This document shows positions 10,510 through 19,657 of a stretch of 64,000 nucleotides of DNA, in pieces (positions within the stretch are counted from its first letter, which is position 1; each line of letters begins with the position of its first letter). The stretch comes from Pigmentiphaga sp. H8 (GTDB lineage Bacteria; Pseudomonadota; Gammaproteobacteria; Burkholderiales; Burkholderiaceae_B). Location of the stretch: positions 3,906,001 to 3,970,000 of the forward strand of contig NZ_CP033966.1 of the NCBI RefSeq assembly GCF_003854895.1, read 5' to 3'. The translations under genes and the position numbers were made by a program. Under the pieces are notes generated by a model, which was not told where the DNA came from, made no database searches, and saw only the letters and a program-made list of their open reading frames with translations.

Positions 10510-10583
10510 GGCGCCCCTCCCTTTTTCCGGTGCTGAAAAGTATAGGAAGCGCGGCCGCCGCCGGCCATGGACGGGATTGGCGA

Positions 10584-11528
10584 CTATTTGGACAAATCAC
10601 GTCCGTGCGTGGCCTCGCCCCGCTGGGCCGGGTTCTCGCGGCCGCCGGCCTGGCCGCGGTAGGCGCTGGGCGTCACGCCGCGCAACTGGCGGAAACGCCG
10701 GGCGAAGTAGGCCTCGTCGGGAAAGCCCACGCTGGCCGCGATCTCGGCGATCGGGCGCGGCGACCCCGCCAGCATCCGGCACGCGAGGTCCATGCGCTGG
10801 TCGGCCAGGATCTCGGTGAAGGTCCTGCCGGTCTCCCGCTTGAGCAGGTGCGCCAGGTAGTGGGTCGACAGATAGGCGGCGGCCGCCGCGTCCGCCAGCG
10901 TGATGGGCTCGGCCAGGTGCTCGCGCATGAAGCGGCTCACGCGCGCCAGCGATGCCCGGCGGCTGCCCTGCAGCATCGAGGTCCGGGCCAGGGCCTGGAG
11001 ATCGTCCTGGTGCCGGCGGCACACCAGGCCGATCAGGCGGAACAGGTCGGCGCGGATGAACTCGGCGGCATAGAAACCGCCCCCGCCGTGCTCGGCCTGC
11101 ATGCGCAGGCACAAGCGGCGCACCTCGGCCAGTTCGTCGGCGCCGAGTTCGAAATCCAGGTGTTCCTGGTACAGGAAGGGCGCGAGTTCGGGCATCTCGT
11201 CGACGGCAACGTCCTCCAATTCCAGCAGGTCGATGCGCGACTCCGGCCGCAGGAAATCGCGACGGAAATTGATGACGAAGAACTCCGCCGGTTCGACGTG
11301 CCGGATGCAATGCACGCGCAGCGGCATGATGAAGCTGAGCGTGCCCGGCAGGATGGGCCGGACCGTCGCGCCCAGCACATGCTCGGTGCGGCCTGCCAGG
11401 TTCACATAGATCTGGAAATACTCGTGCTTGTGCAGCGGCGGCTGCCCGACCGAGGTGGCCTGGTCGCGGATCCAGAACGCGGTATGCGGAAGGTATTCGC
11501 TGGTGCGGTTGATCGGCGCCTCAGGCAT
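10584..11528 (-). CDS. AraC-family transcriptional regulator
   Basis: A 314-aa AraC/XylS regulator. The N-terminal cupin-like sensor contains LHKHEYFQIYVNLAGRTEH. The C-terminal double helix-turn-helix (about 200-300) includes ITLADAAAAAYLSTHYLAHLLKRETG and IAEIAASVGFPDEAYFARRFRQ. It lies upstream of the receptor on the same strand with a 74-bp gap, so it is the likely pathway regulator, sensing the transported acid. The gene ends 30 bp from the murJ region upstream. Confidence 0.9.
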   Translation of the reverse strand: MPEAPINRTSEYLPHTAFWIRDQATSVGQPPLHKHEYFQIYVNLAGRTEHVLGATVRPILPGTLSFIMPLRVHCIRHVEPAEFFVINFRRDFLRPESRIDLLELEDVAVDEMPELAPFLYQEHLDFELGADELAEVRRLCLRMQAEHGGGGFYAAEFIRADLFRLIGLVCRRHQDDLQALARTSMLQGSRRASLARVSRFMREHLAEPITLADAAAAAYLSTHYLAHLLKRETGRTFTEILADQRMDLACRMLAGSPRPIAEIAASVGFPDEAYFARRFRQLRGVTPSAYRGQAGGRENPAQRGEATHGRDLSK

Positions 11529-11558
11529 CGCGTCGGTGCTCCCGGTTGCCGGCGCGGG

Positions 11559-13127
11559 CTATTCCCTGGGCGGGGCCGTGCGGCGCCGGAAGTCGCGCAG
11601 CCGGAAGCCCAGCAGGAACAACACGCCGAAATAGACCACGGCGGCGCCGCCTATCACGCCCAGCAGCAACGCCACCCGCAGCCAGGCGTGGGCCTGCAGC
11701 CCCAGCCAGTCCACGCGCTGCTCGGCCAGCCACAGCGTCAGGCCCATGGCCGCCAGCGCCGCCACCAGCCTGGCCAGGAAGCCGCCCCACCCGGCCGCCG
11801 GCCGGTAGACGCCGCGGCGGCGCAGTCCGGTCAGCAGGGCCAGCGCGTTGATGCAGGCCCCCAGGCCGATGGACAGCGCCAGCCCGGCATGATGCAGCCA
11901 CGGCACGAACACCAGGTTCAGGCATTGCGTGGCCACCAGCACCACCAGCGCGATCTTGACCGGCGTGCGGATATCTTGCCTGGCGTAGAAGCCGGGCGCC
12001 AGGATTTTCACGGACAGGAGCCCGATCAGGCCCACCGCGTAAGCCACCACCGCCATCCGGGTCTGGGAGACGTCGGCGGCGGTGAAGGCGCCGTAGTGGA
12101 ACAGCGTGCTGACCAGGGCCTCGGACATCAGCGCCATCCCCACGCAGGCGGGCAGGCCCAGCAGCAGCGTCAGGCGCAGCCCCCAGTCCAGCAGCGCGCT
12201 GTATTCCTCGGCGTGGCCGGCGGCATGCGCCTGCGACAGGTTGGGCAGCAGCACGGTACTGAGCGCGATGCCCAGCAGCGCGGTCGGGAATTCCATCAGC
12301 CGGTCGGCGAAGGACAGCCAGGTGACGCTGCCCGGCGCCAGCCAGGTCGCGATGTTGGTATTGATCAGCAGCGATACCTGGGCCACCGAGACGCCCACGA
12401 TGGCCGGCAGCATCTGCCGCAGGATGCGCCGCACGTAGGGGTCCGCCCAGGCCGCGCGCAGCCCGAGCCCGATGCGGGGGCACAGGCCCAGCCGCGCCAG
12501 GGCGGCGAACTGCACCGCCAGTTGCGCCACCCCGCCGGCCATCACGCCTACCGCCAGGGCGTAAAGCGGCACCTCCAGGTGTGGGGCCAGCCACAGGCTG
12601 GCGGCGATCATGGACAGGTTCAGCAGCACCGGGGTGAACGCCGGCACGCCGAAATGCCGCCAGGTATTGAGCACGCCCGAGGCAAAGGCCACCAGGGACA
12701 TGCACAATATGTAGGGGAACATGACGCGGGTCATCCAGACCGCCGCCTGGAAATCGGCCGCGCGCTCCGCGCCCCGCAGCCCGCTGCCCATCGCGCTGAC
12801 CACCCAGGGCGCCGCGATCACGCCGACCGCGGTCACCGCCATCAGCGCGAAGGTCAGCAGCGAGGCGACGTGGTCCAGCAGGCGGCGGGTGTCCTCGGGC
12901 GCATGCCGGTTCCGGGCCTCCCCCAGGATGGGCACGAAGGCCTGCGAGAACGCGCCCTCGGCGAACAGCCGCCGCAGCAGGTTGGGAATGCGGAAGGCCA
13001 CCCAGAACGCATCGGTCAGGCTGCCGGCGCCGAAGGCCCGGGCGATCAGTACGTCGCGCACGAGGCCGGTAATGCGGGACAACAGGGTATAACTACTGAT
13101 GGTGGCCGCGGCGCGCAGCAAATTCAT
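11559..13127 (-). CDS. murJ: Lipid II flippase MurJ
   Basis: MurJ (MviN), 522 aa, a 14-helix MOP-superfamily transporter that flips lipid II across the inner membrane. The N-terminus MNLLRAAATISSYTLLSRITGLVRDVL and RIPNLLRRLFAEGAFSQAFVP are diagnostic. I chose the ATG at 13127; a longer in-frame reading adds 26 residues with no homology. It diverges from rpsT, an arrangement common in Proteobacteria. Confidence 0.95.
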   Translation of the reverse strand: MNLLRAAATISSYTLLSRITGLVRDVLIARAFGAGSLTDAFWVAFRIPNLLRRLFAEGAFSQAFVPILGEARNRHAPEDTRRLLDHVASLLTFALMAVTAVGVIAAPWVVSAMGSGLRGAERAADFQAAVWMTRVMFPYILCMSLVAFASGVLNTWRHFGVPAFTPVLLNLSMIAASLWLAPHLEVPLYALAVGVMAGGVAQLAVQFAALARLGLCPRIGLGLRAAWADPYVRRILRQMLPAIVGVSVAQVSLLINTNIATWLAPGSVTWLSFADRLMEFPTALLGIALSTVLLPNLSQAHAAGHAEEYSALLDWGLRLTLLLGLPACVGMALMSEALVSTLFHYGAFTAADVSQTRMAVVAYAVGLIGLLSVKILAPGFYARQDIRTPVKIALVVLVATQCLNLVFVPWLHHAGLALSIGLGACINALALLTGLRRRGVYRPAAGWGGFLARLVAALAAMGLTLWLAEQRVDWLGLQAHAWLRVALLLGVIGGAAVVYFGVLFLLGFRLRDFRRRTAPPRE

Positions 13128-13205
13128 GGATGACCTTGTACGCGGGGCGCCGCGCGAGTATGGTTGCCTTGCTCGTGGTTTTACGGGGACCCGGCCACGA
13201 AGCAT

Positions 13206-13234
13206 TTGATTTTACGGCCATTTGGGGCTATAGT
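13206..13234 (+). promoter_or_regulatory. Sigma-70 promoter of rpsT
   Basis: A -35 TTGATT (13206-13211) and -10 TATAGT (13229-13234) are separated by exactly 17 bp and lie about 80 bp before rpsT. The match is strong for this GC-rich genome. A transcript start near 13241 would leave a leader of about 75 nt. Confidence 0.65.
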
Positions 13235-13315
13235 CTCTGGCTTTGCGAAGCTCCTGCCGCCGCGTATAGCATATATAGCAAGTCGTGACTTCGCCCTACC
13301 AGATACGGAATTTTC

Positions 13316-13579
13316 ATGGCTAATACCGCCCAAGCACGCAAGCGCGCCCGCCAAGCAGTGGTCCGCAACAAGCACAACTCCAGCCTGCGTTCGATGCTGC
13401 GCACGTCGATCAAGCGCGTGCGCCAGGCCGTCGAAGCCGGCGACAAGACCGCCGCCACGGAAGTGCTGCAGAAAGCCACCAGCGTCATCGACCGCGTCGC
13501 GGACAAGAAGATCATTCACAAGAACAAGGCCGCTCGCCACAAGAGCCGCCTGGCCGCCGCCGTCAAGGCCCTGGCCTGA
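13316..13579 (+). CDS. rpsT: 30S ribosomal protein S20
   Basis: S20, 87 aa, binds 16S rRNA early in 30S assembly. The sequence MANTAQARKRARQAVVRNKHN and the Lys/Arg-rich helical composition match the family from the first residue. It is monocistronic, with its own promoter at 13206 and a strong terminator 40 bp downstream. Confidence 0.98.
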   Translation: MANTAQARKRARQAVVRNKHNSSLRSMLRTSIKRVRQAVEAGDKTAATEVLQKATSVIDRVADKKIIHKNKAARHKSRLAAAVKALA

Positions 13580-13618
13580 TCTGATTCCGCTGCGCGGCCT
13601 GGCGCCGCGCGCGAGCAA

Positions 13619-13663
13619 CGAAAGCCAGCTTGGCAGGATACCCTCCCGCCAAGCTGGCTTTCG
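13619..13663. terminator. Bidirectional terminator between rpsT and DUF3579 gene
   Basis: A perfect 16-bp inverted repeat (CGAAAGCCAGCTTGGC and its complement) with a 13-nt loop lies between convergent genes. It is the longest perfect stem in the window. A T-run is short, but A/T closes both outer ends. Confidence 0.75.
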
Positions 13664-13725
13664 TTCGTCCATACATTTCATGACAAGAGCCCGCCCCAAC
13701 CCGGGGATCAGGCTAGATCAGCCCT

Positions 13726-14049
13726 TCAAGGCTGCTTCGGCTTGCCCGGCGCGTCGGGAATCAGGCAGGCCTCGACCGTGCGCAAATCGTTGTCGCGCGC
13801 GAAATCGTTGACGAACTGCCAGGCCAGGGGCTCGAGCGCCCGCAGCCGCTCGTCGACCACCACGCATTTGACGCCGTCGATGAAGGTGGGCACGACATAG
13901 GGGGAATAGGTAAAGGGGCTCGCCACGCTCCCCTTGGGCCGAAAGGGCGACATGACCCCGGCCAGGCGCTCGGCCCAATCGCTGGGGCGGAACTTGCTGC
14001 CACCGGAAGTGATACCCTGGATAATGAACTGCCTGACGCTTTCAGCCAT
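13726..14049 (-). CDS. DUF3579 family protein
   Basis: A 107-aa protein of DUF3579, a family found almost only in Betaproteobacteria. Recognisable parts are FIIQGITSGGSKFRPSDWAERL at the N-terminus and YSPYVVPTFIDGVKCVVVD in the middle. The start is the ATG at 14049; the in-frame extension upstream is not homologous. Its neighbours rpsT and argF are conserved around this family. Function is unknown; no catalytic motif is visible. Confidence 0.85.
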   Translation of the reverse strand: MAESVRQFIIQGITSGGSKFRPSDWAERLAGVMSPFRPKGSVASPFTYSPYVVPTFIDGVKCVVVDERLRALEPLAWQFVNDFARDNDLRTVEACLIPDAPGKPKQP

Positions 14050-14339
14050 CGTCGTTGTCTGCGGAAGGAGTCCGCGGTGAGGGGTCTCGTGAACCCGTTG
14101 GATCTTGAGCCCGGCCTGTCGCACACAGGCGCTGCATGCGCCGGCCGGACCGCCCCGCGCGGCGGCGCGGGACTCGACGCGGGCCAGGCAAGACCCGATA
14201 GGGCCCGGCAGGACTCGCGACGGGCGGGGTTACGCCCCGCCAGAGAAGCTCGGCATTGTAGCTTATCGACCCACCCGGCCTCCACCCTCACGCTGAACGG
14301 CGCGAAAGCGCACGGCACGATTTCCGTCACCCCCAAACC

Positions 14340-14999
14340 ATGACCGCCCACACCACCAAAACCCTCTTTCTTCCCGGTGCCGGAGGAAGCGCCTCGTTCT
14401 GGAAACCGGTCGCCGACCGCCTCGGGCGGGACGGGACCCTGCTGGCATGGCCGGGACTGGGAAACGAGCCCGCCCACCCCGACGTGAACGGGATCGACGA
14501 CCTCGTGCACCTGGCGTTGCGCCACATGACCGAACCGGTCGACATCGTCGCGCAATCCATGGGCGGCCTGGTCGCGATCCGCCTGGCGCTCGCGGCGCCC
14601 TCTCGGGTCAACCGCCTGGTTCTGGCCGCCACCTCGGGCGGCATCCCTGTCGCGGACCTTGGCGGAGCCGATTGGCGCACCGACTATTTCCTGGCCTACC
14701 CCGGGGCGGCCCGATGGATCGCCGACCCACCGGAGGACCTGTCGGCGCACATCCCGTCGATCGCGGCCCCCACCCTCCTGCTCTGGGGCGACCGGGATCC
14801 CGTCAGCCCCCTGGCCGTCGGGCAGCGCCTGGCCTCGCTGCTCCGCCATGCACGGCTGCAGGTCGTTCCCGGCGGAAATCACGATCTGGCGCAGACTCAC
14901 GCCACCTTCGTCGCCGACGCGATCGCGCACCATCTGGCCCCCGCCGCCTGTAACAATGCCTCGGGTATCATTGATCCTTTCCGCGAAACGAGCCGATGA
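14340..14999 (+). CDS. Alpha/beta-fold hydrolase
   Basis: A 219-aa alpha/beta hydrolase. The oxyanion-hole motif LPGAGGSASFW is near residue 10, the nucleophile elbow is AQSMGG (S73), the acid is in GDRDPVSP and the histidine in GGNHDLAQ. The triad is complete, so it should be active as an esterase, lipase or lactonase. The substrate is unknown. The 290-bp gap upstream of it carries no gene. It lies 64 bp before argF on the same strand and may be cotranscribed with it. Confidence 0.8.
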   Translation: MTAHTTKTLFLPGAGGSASFWKPVADRLGRDGTLLAWPGLGNEPAHPDVNGIDDLVHLALRHMTEPVDIVAQSMGGLVAIRLALAAPSRVNRLVLAATSGGIPVADLGGADWRTDYFLAYPGAARWIADPPEDLSAHIPSIAAPTLLLWGDRDPVSPLAVGQRLASLLRHARLQVVPGGNHDLAQTHATFVADAIAHHLAPAACNNASGIIDPFRETSR

Positions 15000-15063
15000 G
15001 TCGATGGCCCGCGGCGCCATGGCGCCGCCCGCCGATTCGGCAACTCTCTGTCAGAGGCGTCGT

Positions 15064-16014
15064 ATGAACGCAACTCCCCAGCAAAACTCGAAGACCAATC
15101 CTCCCCTGCGCCATTTCCTCCAGTTCAACGACCTCACGCGCGAGGAAATCGAATACCTGTTCAGCCGCGCCGCGCTGATCAAGCGCAAGTTCAAGAACTA
15201 CGAGCCGCATTTCACCCTGAGCGACCGCACCCTCGCCATGGTGTTCGAGAAGGCCAGCACCCGCACCCGTGTATCGTTCGAAGCCGGCATGTACCAGATG
15301 GGCGGCTCGGTCATCCACCTGACCACGGGTGATTCCCAGCTCGGCCGCTCCGAGCCGGTCGAGGATTCGGCGCAGGTCATCTCCCGTATGGTCGACCTGG
15401 TCATGATCCGCACCTTCGAACAGACCAAGATCGAGCGCTTCGCCGCCTATTCGCGCGTGCCCATCATCAACGGCCTGACCAACGAGTTCCACCCCTGCCA
15501 GATCCTGGCGGACATCTTCACCTACATCGAGCATTGCGGCTCGATCCAGGGCAAGACCGTAGCCTGGGTGGGCGACTCCAACAACATGTGCAACACCTGG
15601 CTGCAGGCGGCCGAGCTGCTGGACTTCAACCTCCACGTCTCGACCCCGCCCGGCTACGAACTCGAGCCCGAACGCGCGGGCGTCATCGACGCCGAGCGGC
15701 TCAAGCAGTTCGCCGATCCCATGGAAGCCTGCAAGGGCGCCCACCTGGTCACTACCGACGTCTGGACCAGCATGGGTTTCGAGGCCGAGAACGAGGAACG
15801 CCGCGCCGCCTTCGCCGACTGGTGCGTCGACGGCGACATGATGGCCGTGGCCGACCCCGGCGCGGTCTTCATGCACTGCCTGCCCGCCCACCGCGGCGAG
15901 GAAGTCACCGCCGACGTCATCGACGGCCCCCAGAGCGTGGTCTGGGACGAAGCCGAGAACCGCATGCACGTCCAGAAGGCCCTGATGGAATTTCTCCTTC
16001 TAGGCCGGCTATAG
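15064..16014 (+). CDS. argF: Ornithine carbamoyltransferase
   Basis: ArgF, 316 aa, forms citrulline from ornithine and carbamoyl phosphate in arginine synthesis. The carbamoyl-phosphate site is KASTRTRVSF, with FHPCQ and the ornithine-binding MHCLPAHRG further on. I chose the ATG at 15064; the longer in-frame reading overlaps the hydrolase gene in another frame. A dispersed hairpin element follows directly after the stop, then a 400-bp gap precedes argG, the next enzyme of the pathway. Confidence 0.97.
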   Translation: MNATPQQNSKTNPPLRHFLQFNDLTREEIEYLFSRAALIKRKFKNYEPHFTLSDRTLAMVFEKASTRTRVSFEAGMYQMGGSVIHLTTGDSQLGRSEPVEDSAQVISRMVDLVMIRTFEQTKIERFAAYSRVPIINGLTNEFHPCQILADIFTYIEHCGSIQGKTVAWVGDSNNMCNTWLQAAELLDFNLHVSTPPGYELEPERAGVIDAERLKQFADPMEACKGAHLVTTDVWTSMGFEAENEERRAAFADWCVDGDMMAVADPGAVFMHCLPAHRGEEVTADVIDGPQSVVWDEAENRMHVQKALMEFLLLGRL

Positions 16015-16092
16015 CCCCCCCTACGCGCTTACGCGCGCCCCCAGGGGCGATGCGGGTGGACCGGCGGAGCCGGATCCACCGCATCCTGGGTC
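16015..16092 (+). repeat. Dispersed 3'-end hairpin element, copy B
   Basis: This copy starts immediately after the argF stop. Its main hairpin at 16049-16085 has the same 16 pairs and two bulges as copy A, but with different arms (GATGCG/CGCATC instead of GAAACC/GGTTTC) and a GGA triloop. Confidence 0.8.
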
Positions 16093-16180
16093 TAGTACCG
16101 GCTCTTTGGGTTGCGCACCCAGGCTTCGCTGGCTGCCAGCGGTAGCAACGGTGTGGCGTACCAAGAAACAGGCACTAGGC

Positions 16181-16256
16181 CCAGGGCGCCGCGGATCCTT
16201 TGCCGGTCCGCCAGCGCCGCCCCCTTGAGGGGGCCCGCGAAGCGGGTAGGGGGTGG
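16181..16256 (-). repeat. Dispersed hairpin element, copy D (inverted)
   Basis: Read on the minus strand, this copy has the same order: C-run, small hairpin CCCGC-TTC-GCGGG, C/G-run pair, then the larger hairpin (16185-16218) with arms GGCGC/GCGCC. The tip of the large stem is shortened. It faces copy B across about 90 bp. The 16015-16413 gap otherwise holds only the argG leader; no gene is visible in it. Confidence 0.7.
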
Positions 16257-16413
16257 TACAATCACAGATCGTCCCTGTTAGGCCGGGGGGCGATTGCACG
16301 ATCCCGCGCATATGGCACGGAGCGCCCCCTGGGTGCGCCCCCATATCCGGTGACCTGACCGGCCAGAAAGCTGCACCGCCCAAGCGCGGGCCGTCCATGC
16401 CCTGGGAACATCA

Positions 16414-17640
16414 ATGAGCGAAGTAAAGAAGGTCGTACTTGCCTACTCGGGCGGTCTTGACACATCCGTGATCCTGAAATGGCTTCAGGACACATATCAG
16501 TGCGAAATCGTCACTTTCACCGCCGACATCGGCCAGGGTGAAGAGCTCGAACCGGCACGCGCCAAGGCCCTGAAGTTCGGCATCAAGCCGGAAAACATCT
16601 ACATCGACGACCTGCGCGAGGAATTCGTCCGCGACTTCGTCTTCCCGATGTTCCGCGCCAACACCATCTACGAAGGCGAGTACCTGCTGGGCACCTCCAT
16701 CGCCCGCCCGCTGATCGCCAAGCGCCAGATCGAGATCGCGCGCGAGGTCAAGGCCGACTCCGTCTCCCATGGCGCCACCGGCAAAGGCAACGACCAGGTC
16801 CGCTTCGAACTGGGCTACTACGCGCTGGAACCGGGCATCAAGGTCGTCGCCCCGTGGCGCGAATGGGACCTGCTCTCGCGCGAGAAGCTGCTGGCCTACG
16901 CCGAGAAGGCGGGCATCCCCATCGAGATGAAGCACAAGCAGGGCGGCGCGCCCTACTCGATGGACGCCAACCTGCTGCACATCAGCTACGAAGGCCGCCA
17001 CCTGGAAGACCCCAAGGCCGAGGCCGAGGAATCCATGTGGCGCTGGACCGTGGCCCCGGAAGCCGCGCCCGATGCCCCCGAATACCTGGACGTCGAATTC
17101 GAGCACGGCGACATCGTCGCCCTGAACGGCAAGCGGATGACGCCCGCCGAAGTGCTGACCGAGCTGAACAAGCTGGGCGGCAAGCACGGCATCGGACGCC
17201 TGGACCTGGTGGAAAACCGCTATGTCGGCATGAAGTCCCGCGGCTGCTACGAAACCCCGGGGGGCACCATCATGCTGCGCGCCCACCGCGCGATCGAATC
17301 CATCACGCTGGACCGCGAAGTCGCCCACCTCAAGGACGACCTGATGCCGCGCTACGCCAGCCTGATCTACAACGGCTACTGGTGGAGCCCCGAGCGCAAG
17401 GCGCTGCAGGTGCTGATCGACCATACCCAGCAGGCCGTGAACGGATGGGTGCGCCTGAAGCTGTACAAGGGCAACGTCTACACCATTGCCCGCGACTCGA
17501 AGAACACGCTGTTCGACCAGACCATCGCGACCTTCGACGACGACGGCGGCGCCTACGACCAGGCGGATGCCGGCGGCTTCATCAAGCTGAACGCCCTGCG
17601 CATGCGCATCGCGGAAAACGCCCGTCGCAAGCGCGGATGA
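16414..17640 (+). CDS. argG: Argininosuccinate synthase
   Basis: ArgG, 408 aa, condenses citrulline and aspartate using ATP. The PP-loop ATP-binding motif AYSGGLDTSVI is at residues 9-19, and HGATGKGNDQVRFE matches the family. It follows argF, so two successive steps of arginine synthesis are adjacent, although separated by about 400 bp of repeat-containing sequence that may insulate them. A good terminator follows. Confidence 0.97.
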   Translation: MSEVKKVVLAYSGGLDTSVILKWLQDTYQCEIVTFTADIGQGEELEPARAKALKFGIKPENIYIDDLREEFVRDFVFPMFRANTIYEGEYLLGTSIARPLIAKRQIEIAREVKADSVSHGATGKGNDQVRFELGYYALEPGIKVVAPWREWDLLSREKLLAYAEKAGIPIEMKHKQGGAPYSMDANLLHISYEGRHLEDPKAEAEESMWRWTVAPEAAPDAPEYLDVEFEHGDIVALNGKRMTPAEVLTELNKLGGKHGIGRLDLVENRYVGMKSRGCYETPGGTIMLRAHRAIESITLDREVAHLKDDLMPRYASLIYNGYWWSPERKALQVLIDHTQQAVNGWVRLKLYKGNVYTIARDSKNTLFDQTIATFDDDGGAYDQADAGGFIKLNALRMRIAENARRKRG

Positions 17641-17700
17641 ACCAACCGTCCGAACCTGTGCCCAGCACCAGCCCGGAGACGGGCTGGCGTTGACCTACCG

Positions 17701-17731
17701 TCGGCGGCCCTCGGGCCGCCGATTTGTTTTT
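17701..17731 (+). terminator. Rho-independent terminator of argG
   Basis: A 9-bp stem TCGGCGGCC/GGCCGCCGA with a CTCG loop is followed by TTTGTTTTT. A second hairpin (17668-17687, CCAGCCCG/CGGGCTGG) precedes it. Confidence 0.85.
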
Positions 17732-17739
17732 CGAGCGCC

Positions 17740-18483
17740 ATGAACGAGAACACCCATCCGCCCCTGGCCATCATCCAGACCGGGCTCCCGCCCGAACCGG
17801 TGTCCAACCGGCACGGCACCTTCAGCTGCATGATCCGCGAAGCGGCCGGGCTGCGCGCCGGGGACATCGAGATCGTGGCCGTGCACCAGGGAGCCCAGTT
17901 GCGGCCCCCTTCGAGCTATCGCGCCGCCATCATCACCGGTTCGCCCGCCATGGTCACCGACCTGGCCGACTGGAGCGAACGCACGGCCGACTGGATACGG
18001 CGGGCGGTGGACCTGGGCCTGCCCATCCTGGGCATCTGCTACGGACACCAGTTGCTGGCCCACGCGCTGGGCGGCCGGGTCGATTTCCATCCACGCGGCC
18101 GTGAAGTGGGTACCCAGACGGTCGAACTGCTGCCCGCCGCCGGCGACGTTCCCCTGCTGGCGGGGCTGCCCTCGCACTTTCCGGCGCACCTGATCCACCA
18201 GCAGAGCGTGATGGAGGTACCGGCCGGCGCCACCGTGCTCGCGCGCTCCGACCACGACGCGCACCAGATCGTGCAATACGGCGATGGCGTGATTTCCAGC
18301 CAGTACCATCCGGAGTTCTGCCCCGACATCATGGGGACCTATCTCACGCATTTCGGCCCCAGGCTGGGCGAGGAAGGCTTCGACGTCCAGGCGCTGAGCA
18401 CCCGCCTGCGGCCCGCGCCCGAGGCCCGCGAACTGCTGCTGCGCTTCGTCCGGCAGCACGCCGCGTTGCGGGAAGCCGCCTAG
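17740..18483 (+). CDS. Class I glutamine amidotransferase
   Basis: A 247-aa stand-alone class I glutamine amidotransferase of the GuaA-N/YfeJ type. The nucleophile C100 is in GICYGHQLLAHALGG, and the His-Glu pair H190/E192 is in SQYHPEF, so the glutaminase triad is intact. The family includes gamma-glutamyl hydrolases acting on small glutamyl conjugates; the substrate here is unknown. It starts 8 bp after the argG terminator and overlaps the end of convergent murB by 4 bp. Confidence 0.88.
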   Translation: MNENTHPPLAIIQTGLPPEPVSNRHGTFSCMIREAAGLRAGDIEIVAVHQGAQLRPPSSYRAAIITGSPAMVTDLADWSERTADWIRRAVDLGLPILGICYGHQLLAHALGGRVDFHPRGREVGTQTVELLPAAGDVPLLAGLPSHFPAHLIHQQSVMEVPAGATVLARSDHDAHQIVQYGDGVISSQYHPEFCPDIMGTYLTHFGPRLGEEGFDVQALSTRLRPAPEARELLLRFVRQHAALREAA

Positions 18484-19544
18484 GAATCGATGCCCGGCAC
18501 CACGACCGGCTCGATCTCCAGCTCCAGGCCGTAGCGTTCGCGCACGTCGTGCCGCACGGCCTGCGCCAGCGCCAGCACGTCGCCCGATTGCGCGCCGCCA
18601 TGATTGACCAGCACCAGCGCCTGGCGCTCGTGCACCCCCACCGGCCCCATGCGGCGCCCTTTCCAGCCGCATTGGTCGATCAGCCACCCGGCGGCCAGCT
18701 TGTAGCCGCCGTCCTCTTGCGGATACGCCACCAGGCCGGGAAAGCGGGCATGCAGCCGCTCGTATTGCGCGGCCGGCACCACCGGATTCTTGAAGAAGCT
18801 GCCGGCATTGCCCAGCACGGCCGGGTCCGGCAGCTTGGCGCGCCGGATCGCGCAGACCGCCTCGAATACGTCGCGTGCCGTGGGCGAGCCCGCCAGGCTC
18901 TCGTGCCGCCGCAGATCGGGATAGTCCAGCACGGGCGTCCATTGCCGGGGCAGGCGCAGCCGCACGGCGGTGATGACCCAGCGTCCGGGTTCGCGTTTGA
19001 AGACGCTGTCCCGGTAGGCGAAGGCGCATTGCGCAGCGTCCATCTCCACCCAGGCGTCGCGCTGCAGGTCGTAGGCCGTCAGGCCGGCGAAGCGGTCGCG
19101 CAGTTCGACACCATAGGCACCTATGTTCTGCACCGGCGCCGCGCCGACGGTACCGGGAATGAGCGCGAGGTTTTCCAGCCCGCCCCAGCCCTGTTCGACA
19201 CAATAGGTAACGAAGTCGTGCCAGATTTCGCCCGCCGCGGCTTCGACCACGCGGGACTCGTCGTCCTGGGCCAACAGCCGGATGCCGCGCAGCGCCATCC
19301 GCGCCACCAGGCCGCGCACCCGGGGCGGCAGGACCACGTTGCTGCCGCCGCCCAGCACCAGGAGCCCCGCACCGTCGGAACGCGCCAGGCAGGCCAGCGC
19401 CGGCAGCTCGTCGCGGCTGCTCAGCGTGACGCAGGCCGGCGCCGAACTGGCCAGCCCCAGGGTGTTGAGAGACGAAAGATCGCAGGCACCGGGCACGAGG
19501 CCCGTGCGAGCGCCGGAATCAGGAGCGACAGCCAATCTGGGCAC
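18480..19544 (-). CDS. murB: UDP-N-acetylmuramate dehydrogenase
   Basis: MurB, 354 aa, reduces enolpyruvyl-UDP-GlcNAc with NADPH and FAD in peptidoglycan precursor synthesis. The FAD-binding segment includes LVLGGGSNVVLP and IPGTVGAAPVQNIGAYG. The catalytic serine region NAGSFFKNP and the C-terminal glutamate in LEIEPVVV are present. This is the type I form with the extra loop. It stands apart from other mur genes. The start at 19544 gives an N-terminal tail of about 20 residues before the domain, and a later start is possible. Confidence 0.95.
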   Translation of the reverse strand: MPRLAVAPDSGARTGLVPGACDLSSLNTLGLASSAPACVTLSSRDELPALACLARSDGAGLLVLGGGSNVVLPPRVRGLVARMALRGIRLLAQDDESRVVEAAAGEIWHDFVTYCVEQGWGGLENLALIPGTVGAAPVQNIGAYGVELRDRFAGLTAYDLQRDAWVEMDAAQCAFAYRDSVFKREPGRWVITAVRLRLPRQWTPVLDYPDLRRHESLAGSPTARDVFEAVCAIRRAKLPDPAVLGNAGSFFKNPVVPAAQYERLHARFPGLVAYPQEDGGYKLAAGWLIDQCGWKGRRMGPVGVHERQALVLVNHGGAQSGDVLALAQAVRHDVRERYGLELEIEPVVVPGIDS

Positions 19545-19657
19545 CAGGCGGGACGAACAAGGGCGGCGGGACGGATTTCCCGCAGCCCCGCCATCTTACT
19601 TGACTACAATTCCCCTATTCCAAGATAGGCCGCAAGCCGCATGCAAGGAGCTCACCC

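Noticed and set aside
10461..13133. 890-codon open frame on the plus strand opposite AraC and murJ genes
   Set aside because: Composition is low-complexity Gln/Arg/His; two well-supported genes lie on the other strand.
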